Shown: positions 9,091 to 19,976 of the stretch, piece by piece
How positions within the stretch are numbered: position 1 is the stretch's first letter
Layout: each line of letters starts with the position of its first letter
Assembly (NCBI GenBank): GCA_017442855.1
Contig: JAFSPM010000001.1
Location: 117,554 to 181,553 of the forward strand
DNA length: 64,000 bases
Source: Bacteroidaceae bacterium
GTDB lineage: Bacteria > Bacteroidota > Bacteroidia > Bacteroidales > Bacteroidaceae
Reading direction: 5' to 3'
Program-made: the position numbers and the translations under genes
The notes under the pieces: model-generated
Database searches by the model: none
The model's input: the letters and a program-made list of their open reading frames with translations, nothing else
What the model was told of the DNA's origin: nothing

Positions 9091-11058
9091 ATGAAGAAAA
9101 TAGTATTAGCAGCAATAACACTCTGCTTTGCTTGGAGTGCATCAGCTGAGAAAGAATTTAAGCTGACTTCTCCCAATGGTAGGGTTACTGCTGAAATTTC
9201 ATTGGATGATCAGCTCACTTATTCTATTTCTTTGGATGGAAAAGAAGTGATGGATGATTCGCCTATTGGTGTTACGTTAACTACTGGCGAGGTATGGGGA
9301 TTGAATCCCAAACTGAAGTCGAAAAAGACACAGAAGGTGGATCAGATGATTCCATCTCCCATGTATCGTGCCAATCAATTACGTGATAACTACAATGCAT
9401 TGACACTGACTTTTAAGGGCGATTATGGTGTAGAGTTCCGTGCTTATGACGATGGTATTGCCTATCGCCTGACCACCACTCGCAAGACTCCATTTGTCAT
9501 TCAGAAAGACAACACTGCTTTCGAGTTTGATGACGATGATAATGTGATTGCATCTTACGTTCGTGAGGATTACAAGGATGGTGACTTCACTGCTCAGTTT
9601 GGTTCTTCTTTTGAGAATCTTTACAGTGAGTACAAAGTAAAGGATATGAAGAAAGACCGCCTCACTTTCCTGCCAGTAATGGTGAAGACGGATGATGGCA
9701 TTGTTTGTATTACAGAAACCAACTTGGAAAGTTATCCTGGTCTTTATCTCTTGGGTACTGGTTCTGACAAGATGCAAGGCATCAATGCTCCTTATCCCAA
9801 GACCATGAAGCAAGGTGGACATAATATGTTGCAAGAACGCGTGAGCGAGGGTGAGAACTTTATCGCCAAGATCGCTGGTCCACGAACCTTCCCTTGGCGA
9901 ATTGCTGTAGTGGCTAAGGAAGATAAAGACATAGCTGCCAGTACATTGGGCTATCTTTTGGGTGAACCTTCTCGAGTGGCCGACTATAGCTGGGTAAAAC
10001 CAGGTAAGGTGGCTTGGGATTGGTGGAACGATTGGAATATCTCTGGTGTAGATTTTCGTGCCGGCATCAATACGGAAACCTATAAGTATTATATCGACTT
10101 TGCTTCACAGAAGGGTATTGAGTATGTGATTCTGGATGAAGGTTGGGCCGTAAACCTTAAGGCTGACTTGTTGCAGATTATCCCTGAAATCGATCTCAAG
10201 GGTATTGTGGATTATGGCAAGCAGAAAGGTGTGGGCATTATCCTTTGGGCTGGTTACTGGGCTTTCAACCGTGATATGGAGAATGTGTGCAAGCACTACT
10301 CAGATATGGGTGTGAAGGGTTTCAAGATCGACTTCATGGATCGTGATGACCAGCTGATGACGGAATTTATGTATAGAGCAGCTGCTACTTGTGCCAAGTA
10401 CCATTTGATGGCTGACTTCCATGGAACCTATAAACCTTCAGGCTTGAACCGTACCTATCCCAATGTAGTGAACTTCGAAGGTGTGCATGGTTTGGAACAG
10501 ATGAAATGGGAGTCTGGCACCGACCAGTTGAAATATGATGTTACTATCCCATATATCCGCCAGGTTGCTGGTCCGATGGACTATACCCAAGGAGCTATGC
10601 TGAATGGTGGCATCAGGAACTATCGTCCGTCTAACTCAGAACCTATGAGTCAGGGCACTCGTTGCCATCAGTTAGGCTTGTATGTCGTGCTGGATTCTCC
10701 ACTCAACATGCTGTGCGATTCTCCTACGAATTACTTGAAAGAGCCAGAATGTACCGATTTCATCGCAAAAATACCTACTGTTTGGGATGAAACGCGTATC
10801 CTTGATGGTAAGGTGGGCGAGTATATCGTAACAGCTCGTAGAAGTGGTAATACTTGGTATGTGGGTGGTATCACCAATCGTGAGGCAAGAGATCTTACAA
10901 TAGACTTGTCGTTCCTCAGCGGAAAGAAGATGCAACTCTTCAAGGATGGCGTGAATGCCGATCGCAAGGGTTCCGATTTTAAGTTGACAAACGAGACTGC
11001 TGGTAGGATGACCATCCATTTGGCTCCTGGTGGAGGCTTTGCTGCCAAGATTCAATAA
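9091..11058 (+). CDS. Secreted glycoside hydrolase family 97, likely retaining alpha-galactosidase subtype
   Basis: A 655-residue protein with signal peptide MKKIVLAAITLCFAWSASA, an N-terminal beta-sandwich (about 25-280), a TIM barrel (KVAWDWWNDWN, YVILDEGW), and a C-terminal beta domain, the standard GH97 layout. In GH97 the inverting alpha-glucosidases (SusB) lack a catalytic Asp on strand 4, while retaining alpha-galactosidases use Asp415 and Glu470 (BtGH97b numbering, from memory). Here Asp414 in GFKIDFMDRDD and Glu469 in GVHGLE fall one residue away, so the retaining type is inferred. It probably acts with the GH2 enzyme on a mixed alpha/beta-linked galactoside or glucoside. No SusC/SusD pair is in the window. 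Confidence 0.88.
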   Translation: MKKIVLAAITLCFAWSASAEKEFKLTSPNGRVTAEISLDDQLTYSISLDGKEVMDDSPIGVTLTTGEVWGLNPKLKSKKTQKVDQMIPSPMYRANQLRDNYNALTLTFKGDYGVEFRAYDDGIAYRLTTTRKTPFVIQKDNTAFEFDDDDNVIASYVREDYKDGDFTAQFGSSFENLYSEYKVKDMKKDRLTFLPVMVKTDDGIVCITETNLESYPGLYLLGTGSDKMQGINAPYPKTMKQGGHNMLQERVSEGENFIAKIAGPRTFPWRIAVVAKEDKDIAASTLGYLLGEPSRVADYSWVKPGKVAWDWWNDWNISGVDFRAGINTETYKYYIDFASQKGIEYVILDEGWAVNLKADLLQIIPEIDLKGIVDYGKQKGVGIILWAGYWAFNRDMENVCKHYSDMGVKGFKIDFMDRDDQLMTEFMYRAAATCAKYHLMADFHGTYKPSGLNRTYPNVVNFEGVHGLEQMKWESGTDQLKYDVTIPYIRQVAGPMDYTQGAMLNGGIRNYRPSNSEPMSQGTRCHQLGLYVVLDSPLNMLCDSPTNYLKEPECTDFIAKIPTVWDETRILDGKVGEYIVTARRSGNTWYVGGITNREARDLTIDLSFLSGKKMQLFKDGVNADRKGSDFKLTNETAGRMTIHLAPGGGFAAKIQ

Positions 11059-11085
11059 ACATCGGTTTATATACAATGAGTAAAT

Positions 11086-11117
11086 AGGGTGTGCTGATAA
11101 TGCATACCCTTTTTTTG
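11086..11117 (+). terminator. Intrinsic terminator of the GH2-GH97 operon
   Basis: A 9-bp stem (AGGGTGTGC / GCATACCCT, one G-T pair) followed by a run of T residues, about 30 bases after the GH97 stop. Confidence 0.8.
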
Positions 11118-11162
11118 TGTCCTGTCTTATTTGTATTCTTTTAAAAGAGATAAGAGAAAGAA

Positions 11163-11250
11163 CTGTTCCCCCCCAGGGGAACTGCTTGTTCCCTTTGGGG
11201 GAACAGTCTGTTCCCTCCTTGGGAACAAAAGGGAACAGATATCAGAACAA
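11163..11250. repeat. 22-bp-period array of GTTCCC..GGGAAC palindromes (4 units)
   Basis: Four consecutive 22-bp units start at 11163, 11185, 11207 and 11229. The first three each carry an inverted pair GTTCCC/GGGAAC with variable centres. The GGGAAC arm recurs at 11177, 11199 and 11221, with a decayed CAGAAC at 11243. The array lies between convergent genes, past the GH97 terminator. The period is not a multiple of three and there is no open reading frame. Confidence 0.85.
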
Positions 11251-11298
11251 GTGTAAAGCTTATTGCTTTTCCGTCTTTAGAAGATAGATAGCAGGATT

Positions 11299-11750
11299 TT
11301 AGAAAATAGATAGCAGGATTCCAATAAGGATAATGTATCTCACCGCCTTGCCTATGGTCATGGCGGTAATAGTGATGGGCAAGTTGCTTCGCATCAGTCC
11401 TAAGGCCACAGCTATAGGTCCGCCAATGAAAGGCAGAAAGGCAAAGAAAGCCATCCAGGCACCTTTGCCTTGCAAGAACTTTTGCGCTTTGAGTACGTGC
11501 TTTTCCTTGATATGGAAATATTTCTCAAGCCATTCCATCTTGCCTAAGCTACCCAACCAATAACAAGTCATGCCTCCCATCGTATTGCCGATGGTAGCAG
11601 CAATAAGGATGCCTATCGGGTTCAATCCCAACGAGAGAAGTCCTGTAAGTACAAGTTCAGAGCTGAAAGGAATCAGACTACCTGCCAAGAAAGCGGTGAG
11701 CAACATACCCACATAGCCCCAGTCGGTCATCAGTTGAATAAATGCATCCA

Positions 11751-11751
<1 letters not shown>
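11299..11751 (-). CDS. Small VTT/DedA-like (YqaA-type) membrane protein
   Basis: A 150-residue membrane protein with about four hydrophobic segments. It shows the DedA/VTT features: GSLIPFSSELVL near the N-terminus and FFAFLPFIGGPIAVALGLMR in the second half, containing the conserved F-x-P-x-x-G-G pattern. DedA-family proteins are linked to lipid flipping and membrane homeostasis; the role of short YqaA-type members is unclear. It is the last gene of a long minus-strand run and shares one base with the preceding gene. Confidence 0.8.
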
Positions 11752-13968
<2,217 letters not shown>

Positions 13969-16170
13969 TTAGAGGTTATCTTCAAAATACTGAGTCATCT
14001 TTTCATATAGATGTACGGCATCCTTACCAGAAACACCATGCTGGTGTCCAGGGTAGAGGAAGAGGTCGGGTTGTACTTTGGCATCTACACAAGCCTTGAT
14101 AAAGCCCAACGTATGCTGAGGCACGCAAGTTCCATCTTGGTAACCATGTATCATCAACAGTCGTCCTTTCAAGTTGCCTGCCAAATTACGTAGGTTGGTT
14201 TCTGCATAGCCCTCTGGGTTGTCTTGAGGGGTATCCATATAGCGTTCACCATACATCACCTCATACCATTGCCAGTCGATGACTGGTCCACCAGCAACAC
14301 CTACTTGGTAAACATCGTTCATACGCAACATCATGCTGGTGGTCATGTGTCCGCCAAAGCTCCATCCATGCACACCCATACGGGACTTGTCAACATAAGG
14401 CAGACTCATCAGGAATTCAGCACCTTTGCGTTGGTCCTTGGTCTCCTCCACTCCTAAGTGGCGGAAGGTAGCCTGCTCAAATTCCAATCCACGGTTCTCG
14501 CTACCACGGTTGTCCAAGCAAAACATCACATAACCCTTGCTGGCCATGTAAAGTTCCCAAGCACGGGCACCATAACGCATGTTGGCTGAGATGTTTTGTG
14601 CATGAGGACCGCCATAGACATACGTCACAGCTGGGTATTTCTTATTGGCATCGAAGTTTACCGGTTTAATGATGCGATAATAAAGGTCTGTCACCCCATC
14701 AGCGGCTTTGATGGTGCCCGTCTCTATTTGTGGCAAAGCAAAGTCCTTCAAAGGATCCTCTGCTGTCAGAAGGTTGATAGCCTTTGCCAGCCCTTTGCCT
14801 GTAGTATCATAAACGTCTATCTTGCGGGCAATGGTAGGAGTAGCATAACTGTCAAACAGATAAGATCCAGAGGCAGATACTTGTGCCCTATGAACACCCT
14901 CACAGTCATTCAGTGTGGTCTTTGCTCCCGTCTTGACATTCACCTTATAAATATTGGTCTGCAAAGGGGATACTTCTGTAGAGGAATAGATGATTTCTTT
15001 CTTTGCTTCATTGAATCCCAAGATGCCTTGTACCAGCCAGTTGCCTTTTGTCAACTGAGTAGTCTTTAAAGACTCTTTGTAAGTAAAACTACCCACAGAA
15101 TGCTTCTCTGGATAAACACTTGTTTGTGTATCCATCAGGTAAAGATGATTGAAACCATCTCGTTCACTCTGATAAATGAACTTGCTCTGATCCCAAGGCA
15201 AGAATACGATAGGGTTCTCAGGTTCTACATACTTAGGATGCTCTTCTTCGTAGAAAACACCCATCAGTTTACCTGTCTGAGCATCGTACTGGCACAACTT
15301 GGCATGATTCTGTTCACGGTTCAGTTCTACGAGCCAGATGCTTTTTTCATCAGGTGCCCAACTGATATTGGTGAAATAGCGATCGGTTGGATCTCCTGCG
15401 TCAAGGTAAATTGTTTTACCTGATTTTACGTCATATACGCCAACAGTTACCTTATGTGAGGTCATTCCGGCCATCGGATAGCGAATAGGGGTAGGCTCTG
15501 CTATACGGGCATCGATATCTACCAATGGATATTCTGCCACCAAACTTTCATCCATACGGTAGAAAGCCAACAGGTTGCCTTTGGGACTCCAGAAGGTACC
15601 TTTGCTGATGCCAAACTCATTGCGGTGCACGCTTTGTCCCACTAAAATGCCTTCAGGCTCGTTAGTCAGTTGAATCCCATTTACAAAGAGGTTGTTCTTG
15701 ACGGTATAGGCCAAGTTACAGCTTTCACTATTGAAATCAGCATTAGCTGCTCCTCTAGGCATCTCCTGTTTTGCCACAATAGCTTCGCTCTTCCAGTCCA
15801 GTACATATAAGCCTGTACGGGTGCGTATTAGCATCTGAGTCTTGCCAGGCCATAACAACTGGACATTTTGCAGAGTAGGTACATTGGCATCTACTTTGTT
15901 TTTCTTCAATAGATCCGTTACTTGTTCAATAGTCAGCAACTCAGTTTCTTTGCCGTTCTTCAAGTCAACGGTCACCATCCTATCAATATCAGGCTTTACC
16001 AATACGTCACCCCACCATTGCAAACCATAGATGTTTTCTGCATAGCGGTATGTCTCACCTCCTGGAAGCAAATCATTCAAGGTTAACGTTTTCAGTTCCT
16101 GAGCCATAAGATTACCCATTGTTAAAGCACCTACCAATAGCAGTGCCGTTCTCTTTATCATCTGTATCAT
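13969..16170 (-). CDS. Dipeptidyl peptidase IV-like serine peptidase (S9), exported
   Basis: A 733-residue protein with signal peptide (MIKRTALLLVGALTMGNLMAQ; the start could be the third codon later). It has an N-terminal beta-propeller (DPPIV_N) and a C-terminal alpha/beta-hydrolase. The catalytic triad is readable: Ser604 in GWSFGGHM, Asp679 in HGYQDGT and His711 in GHQHGV. Such enzymes remove Xaa-Pro or Xaa-Ala dipeptides in the periplasm, and asaccharolytic or proteolytic Bacteroidales carry several. It begins one base after the methyltransferase gene ends and precedes purD by 15 bases. Confidence 0.93.
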   Translation of the reverse strand: MIQMIKRTALLLVGALTMGNLMAQELKTLTLNDLLPGGETYRYAENIYGLQWWGDVLVKPDIDRMVTVDLKNGKETELLTIEQVTDLLKKNKVDANVPTLQNVQLLWPGKTQMLIRTRTGLYVLDWKSEAIVAKQEMPRGAANADFNSESCNLAYTVKNNLFVNGIQLTNEPEGILVGQSVHRNEFGISKGTFWSPKGNLLAFYRMDESLVAEYPLVDIDARIAEPTPIRYPMAGMTSHKVTVGVYDVKSGKTIYLDAGDPTDRYFTNISWAPDEKSIWLVELNREQNHAKLCQYDAQTGKLMGVFYEEEHPKYVEPENPIVFLPWDQSKFIYQSERDGFNHLYLMDTQTSVYPEKHSVGSFTYKESLKTTQLTKGNWLVQGILGFNEAKKEIIYSSTEVSPLQTNIYKVNVKTGAKTTLNDCEGVHRAQVSASGSYLFDSYATPTIARKIDVYDTTGKGLAKAINLLTAEDPLKDFALPQIETGTIKAADGVTDLYYRIIKPVNFDANKKYPAVTYVYGGPHAQNISANMRYGARAWELYMASKGYVMFCLDNRGSENRGLEFEQATFRHLGVEETKDQRKGAEFLMSLPYVDKSRMGVHGWSFGGHMTTSMMLRMNDVYQVGVAGGPVIDWQWYEVMYGERYMDTPQDNPEGYAETNLRNLAGNLKGRLLMIHGYQDGTCVPQHTLGFIKACVDAKVQPDLFLYPGHQHGVSGKDAVHLYEKMTQYFEDNL

Positions 16171-16171
16171 A

Positions 16172-17779
16172 TTATTCTTCCTTTTTTGCTTTCATTTCAC
16201 GCTTCTTGCGCTCCGGATACGACTCTTTGCGAGGCTTCCTATCACCGTCTTTACGGAAAGGTCTGTCGCCATCTTTGCGGAATGACTTGCCTTCTCCATC
16301 TTTACGGAAAGGTTTTTTCTCTCCGTCTTTTCGGAAAGGCTTTTTGTCACCAAATGACTTTTTCTCTCCGGAAGGTTTTCTGTCGCTATTCTTGCGGAAA
16401 GGTTTGTCTCCCTCCTTACGGAAACTCTTCTCGCGTTTTTCTTTCAGTTCAGGATGAAGTTTTACTTCTTCCAAACGTTTCTTCTTGGCTTCCGCTTTCT
16501 CATATCGTTCCAACTCTGCCAGACGGTGTTGTTCAGGAGTGAGCCATTTGCTATGACTGACACGTTTCTTTGGCTTTTCTTCCTTGTCGCCTTCTTTGTC
16601 TTTGTTCAGTTCCTCGCCAGCTTCACGGAATTGCACATACTTGCCCTCAAAGATTTCATATTCTCTGAAAGAACACTCCAATTCACCGTTCAATACGGCA
16701 ATTTTGCGGGTGGGCTTCAACCCAATCTGGTCAAAACATTCATCACGATAGCTCAATATCCAAGCTTGTCCACCCACAAACGCATGCTTCAGTCTTTCAC
16801 CAATAGTGGCATACAGTTCCAGGATATTGTCAGATGATATTCTCTCGCCGTAAGGTGGATTGGTAATCATCACAGATTTCTCGGCAGGTTGCACGAAATC
16901 CTTGATGTCTCTCATCTCCACGTCTATGATGCGTGTCATGCCTGCACGTTTGATGTTGCCACGAGTGGTAGCCACCATCTTAGGATCGATGTCATAAGCG
17001 TAAATATGATGTTCGAAATCTCGTTCATTTGACTCATCGTTGTAGATAGATTCCAACAGTTCTGCATCAAAATCGGGCCACTTCTCAAAAGCATAGCCTT
17101 GCGTTCTGAAGATGCCAGGAGCCATATTCTTGGCTATCAAGGCAGCTTCAATGGGCAGGGTGCCAGAACCACACATAGGGTCTATAAAGTCGGTCTCTCC
17201 TTGCCAACCGGTCATCATAATCAAACCAGCTGCCAGCACTTCATTCAGAGGTGCTTTACCCGTTTCGGCACGATATCCACGAATGTGGAGCGATTCACCA
17301 GAAGAGTCGAGAGAAAGCGTACATTGGTTATCATTGATATGAATGTTGAGTACGATATCAGGGTTCTTCACGCTGACACTCGGACGTTTACCTTCTTTGT
17401 CGCGAAAATAGTCAGCAATGGCATCCTTTACCTTGTAGCTGACATACATAGAATGGCGGAAATGCTCACTATGAACCGTAGCATCCACGGCAAAAGTCTG
17501 ACCTACAGACAGGTAATCACCCCATTCTACGTTCTTAACTGCTTCATACACCTCGTCGGCCGTGTTGGCTTCAAACTGTTTGATGGGCTTGAGGATGCGC
17601 AAAGCAGTGTGTAGTGAGAAATTGGCCAAATACATCATGCGTTTGTCGCCAGTGAAACTCACCATTCGCTTACCTGTCTCAATGTTTTCTGCGCCTAATG
17701 TAGCCAGTTCTTTCGCCAGTACATCTTCCAATCCTTGGAAGGTTTTGGCTATCAATGTAAAGTTTTCGTTATATTGCAT
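16172..17779 (-). CDS. THUMP-domain 23S rRNA guanine-N2 methyltransferase (RlmL/YpsC type) with repetitive basic tail
   Basis: A 535-residue protein. The N-terminal THUMP RNA-binding domain (about 1-160) is followed by a Rossmann methyltransferase: DPMCGSGTLPIEAALIA is the SAM-binding loop and NPPYGER the catalytic N-P-P-Y motif. Residues after about 400 form a Lys/Arg/Asp-rich tail with repeated FRKDGE/FRKDGD units, likely disordered and RNA-binding. It lacks the second methyltransferase domain (RlmK) of E. coli RlmL, as is usual in this phylum. Its first 11 bases overlap the end of cysE. Confidence 0.9.
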   Translation of the reverse strand: MQYNENFTLIAKTFQGLEDVLAKELATLGAENIETGKRMVSFTGDKRMMYLANFSLHTALRILKPIKQFEANTADEVYEAVKNVEWGDYLSVGQTFAVDATVHSEHFRHSMYVSYKVKDAIADYFRDKEGKRPSVSVKNPDIVLNIHINDNQCTLSLDSSGESLHIRGYRAETGKAPLNEVLAAGLIMMTGWQGETDFIDPMCGSGTLPIEAALIAKNMAPGIFRTQGYAFEKWPDFDAELLESIYNDESNERDFEHHIYAYDIDPKMVATTRGNIKRAGMTRIIDVEMRDIKDFVQPAEKSVMITNPPYGERISSDNILELYATIGERLKHAFVGGQAWILSYRDECFDQIGLKPTRKIAVLNGELECSFREYEIFEGKYVQFREAGEELNKDKEGDKEEKPKKRVSHSKWLTPEQHRLAELERYEKAEAKKKRLEEVKLHPELKEKREKSFRKEGDKPFRKNSDRKPSGEKKSFGDKKPFRKDGEKKPFRKDGEGKSFRKDGDRPFRKDGDRKPRKESYPERKKREMKAKKEE

Positions 17780-18695
17780 AATTCTTAAAGTTGTCTATTT
17801 CTTTGGCACGGTTTTGGGTAATCCTTGCTCCTGGTCTCACGTCTTCTGTCACCCAGATGTTGCCACCTACGGTAGCACCCTTTCCAATAGTGACTCTTCC
17901 CAAGATAGTGGCATTAGAGTAGATGATCACATCGTCTTCCAGTATAGGATGGCGAGGTATGCCTTTGATGGGTTTGCCATCGGCATCCAACGGAAAACTT
18001 CTGGCACCCAGTGTCACACCTTGATATAGTTTCACATTGTTGCCAATCACACATGTCTCGCCAATCACAACGCCAGTACCATGGTCGATGGCAAAGCTGT
18101 TGCCTATTTGAGCTCCTGGGTGTATGTCAATACCTGTTTCGCTATGTGCTTGCTCAGTGATGATGCGAGGAATCAAAGGTACACCCAGTAACAATAATTG
18201 GTGAGCAATACGGTAGTTGGTAATGGCTCTAATGGCAGGATAGCAGGAGATTACCTCACCATAGTTGTGAGCAGCAGGATCTCCATTATACATAGCTTCC
18301 ACATCGGTAGCCAGTATACGTCTTAAGTCGGGCAACGATGCCAAAAACTCCACAGCTATTTGAGCAGCTTCTTTTTGTTGACAGTCGGTACATCCACCAT
18401 CTTCATCGATATCATAGAAGCAGAGTCCTGCCAGAATCTGACCTTTCAACAGGTTATATGCTTTCTCTGTATGCACACCTATATGATAGGTAATGGTGCG
18501 ACTGTTTACAGCCGAATTGCCGAAGTAGCCTGGAAAGAGCAAAACCCTTAACTCTTCCACTAAGGTGTGGATGGTGTTGGATGAAGGAAGCGGACTGTCA
18601 TCCGAGTGGCGATGGAACAAGCCTTGGTAAGATTTACTATCCGACAGCTCCCTTACCACGTTAGCCAATGTTTCTGAAAAGTTGCCTGCCTGCAT
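17769..18695 (-). CDS. cysE: Serine O-acetyltransferase
   Basis: Makes O-acetylserine from serine and acetyl-CoA, the substrate of the cysteine synthase encoded divergently. The 308-residue protein has an alpha-helical N-terminal domain and a C-terminal left-handed beta-helix with hexapeptide repeats (IHPGAQIGNSFAIDHGTGVV, VKLYQGVTLGA, ATILGRVTIGKGATVGGNIWV). It is of the longer SrpH/EpsC-like type seen in Bacteroidetes. It heads the long minus-strand run and faces cysK across 100 bases that hold both promoters. Confidence 0.93.
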   Translation of the reverse strand: MQAGNFSETLANVVRELSDSKSYQGLFHRHSDDSPLPSSNTIHTLVEELRVLLFPGYFGNSAVNSRTITYHIGVHTEKAYNLLKGQILAGLCFYDIDEDGGCTDCQQKEAAQIAVEFLASLPDLRRILATDVEAMYNGDPAAHNYGEVISCYPAIRAITNYRIAHQLLLLGVPLIPRIITEQAHSETGIDIHPGAQIGNSFAIDHGTGVVIGETCVIGNNVKLYQGVTLGARSFPLDADGKPIKGIPRHPILEDDVIIYSNATILGRVTIGKGATVGGNIWVTEDVRPGARITQNRAKEIDNFKNYAI

Positions 18696-18716
18696 AAAAC
18701 ATTAAAATTTATTACG

Positions 18717-18724
18717 CAAAGTTA
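18717..18724 (-). promoter_or_regulatory. -7 box of the cysE promoter
   Basis: TAACTTTG on the minus strand, 21 bases before the cysE ATG; no clear -33 element. Confidence 0.5.
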
Positions 18725-18745
18725 CTATTTTTATTGGATTATTCA

Positions 18746-18753
18746 TATCTTTG
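18746..18753 (+). promoter_or_regulatory. -7 box of the cysK promoter
   Basis: TATCTTTG, 42 bases before the ATG at 18796. Its position makes the in-frame ATG at 18751 unusable as a start. Confidence 0.55.
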
Positions 18754-18795
18754 CTCCGACAAAACTTTATTATTAACAATTTAAACGTAACTACT

Positions 18796-19743
18796 ATGGC
18801 AAAAATTGCTAAACAGCTTACCGAGTTAGTGGGCAACACACCACTGTTAGAGCTGACGAATTTTAAGGTAAAAAGAGATCTGCAAGCAAACGTTATTGCA
18901 AAACTCGAGTATTTTAATCCTGCAGGAAGCGTAAAAGACCGTGTGGCTTTGGCTATGATTGAAGATGCTGAGGCTAAGGGCATATTGCAACCTGGTGCTA
19001 CTATTATCGAACCAACCAGTGGCAACACAGGCGTAGGTTTGGCTTTCGTATCATCTGCAAAAGGCTATCATCTGATACTTACGATGCCTGATACCATGAG
19101 TGTGGAGCGTCGTAACCTGTTGAAAGCGTTGGGTGCCAAGGTGGTACTTACTCCAGGTGCTGAAGGCATGAAGGGTGCTATTGCCAAAGCTGAGGAATTG
19201 CAGGCAAGTACACCTGGAAGCTGGATACCCCAGCAATTCAAGAACCCTGCCAATCCTGCCATCCATGTAAAGACTACTGGTGAAGAAATATGGCGTGATA
19301 CCGATGGGAAAGTAGATATTTTTGTGGCTGGTGTAGGTACTGGTGGTACCGTAAGTGGTGTTGGGTTGGCACTAAAGCAGCACAATCCACAAGTAAAGGT
19401 GGTAGCTGTCGAGCCTGCCAGTTCTCCTGTACTGAGTGGCGGAAAGTCTGGTCCACATAAGATCCAAGGCATTGGAGCTGGTTTCGTACCAGATAACTAT
19501 AATCCAGCAGTAATTGATGAGGTGCTTACAATTAATAATGATGAGGCTATCTTGGCAAGTCGCCAAGTGGCTCAAAGTGAAGGCTTGTTGGTAGGCATTT
19601 CTTCTGGAGCAGCTTTGGCTGGTGCCGTAAGATTGGCGCAACGTCCAGAAAATAAGGGCAAGACCATTGTGGCCTTGTTGCCTGATACTGGAGAGCGCTA
19701 TCTCTCCACCGTTTTATATGCATTCGAGGAATATCCTCTATAG
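18796..19743 (+). CDS. cysK: Cysteine synthase A (O-acetylserine sulfhydrylase)
   Basis: A PLP enzyme that converts O-acetylserine and sulfide to cysteine. It is 315 residues from the ATG at 18796 ([20 protein letters not shown]). The PLP lysine is Lys47 in [10 protein letters not shown]; the substrate loop [10 protein letters not shown] and the glycine-rich [10 protein letters not shown] that holds the PLP phosphate are present. It is divergent from cysE, which supplies its substrate, so the two form a cysteine-synthesis pair. A hairpin terminator follows within 35 bases. Confidence 0.96.
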   Translation: MAKIAKQLTELVGNTPLLELTNFKVKRDLQANVIAKLEYFNPAGSVKDRVALAMIEDAEAKGILQPGATIIEPTSGNTGVGLAFVSSAKGYHLILTMPDTMSVERRNLLKALGAKVVLTPGAEGMKGAIAKAEELQASTPGSWIPQQFKNPANPAIHVKTTGEEIWRDTDGKVDIFVAGVGTGGTVSGVGLALKQHNPQVKVVAVEPASSPVLSGGKSGPHKIQGIGAGFVPDNYNPAVIDEVLTINNDEAILASRQVAQSEGLLVGISSGAALAGAVRLAQRPENKGKTIVALLPDTGERYLSTVLYAFEEYPL

Positions 19744-19774
19744 GTCATATAAAGCTCCTCTCCTCAGCAAACAG

Positions 19775-19803
19775 ATAGCTCCCCAAACAGGGAGCTATTT
19801 TTA
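19775..19803 (+). terminator. Intrinsic terminator after cysK
   Basis: Stem ATAGCTCCC / GGGAGCTAT with a 6-base loop followed by T residues. Its left arm is the unit that is tandemly expanded 40 bases downstream. Confidence 0.85.
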
Positions 19804-19824
19804 TATTGAGTTCCTCGTCTCAAC

Positions 19825-19888
19825 AAACAGATAGCTCCCCAAACAGATAGCTCCCCAAACAGATAGCTCCCCAAACAGATAGCTCCCC
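19825..19888. repeat. Four tandem 16-bp copies of a terminator arm
   Basis: AAACAGATAGCTCCCC is repeated four times head to tail (19825, 19841, 19857, 19873), with a fifth copy upstream at 19769. A single complementary arm GGGAGCTAT follows at about 19895, so only one copy at a time can pair to form the terminator hairpin. Confidence 0.9.
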
Positions 19889-19917
19889 AAACACAGGGAG
19901 CTATTTTATATACAGCT

Positions 19918-19949
19918 CCTCCCCTCGTGAGGGGAGGTGCCCGAAGGGC
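19918..19949. repeat. Two small GC-rich hairpins (REP-like)
   Basis: CCTCCCC/GGGGAGG around TCGTGA, immediately followed by GCCC GAA GGGC. The pair lies between the convergent cysK and rnr genes and resembles GC-rich dispersed repeats common in Bacteroidales intergenic DNA. Confidence 0.6.
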
Positions 19950-19976
19950 GGAGGGGTCTTGCGAAGGAATCTTCTT

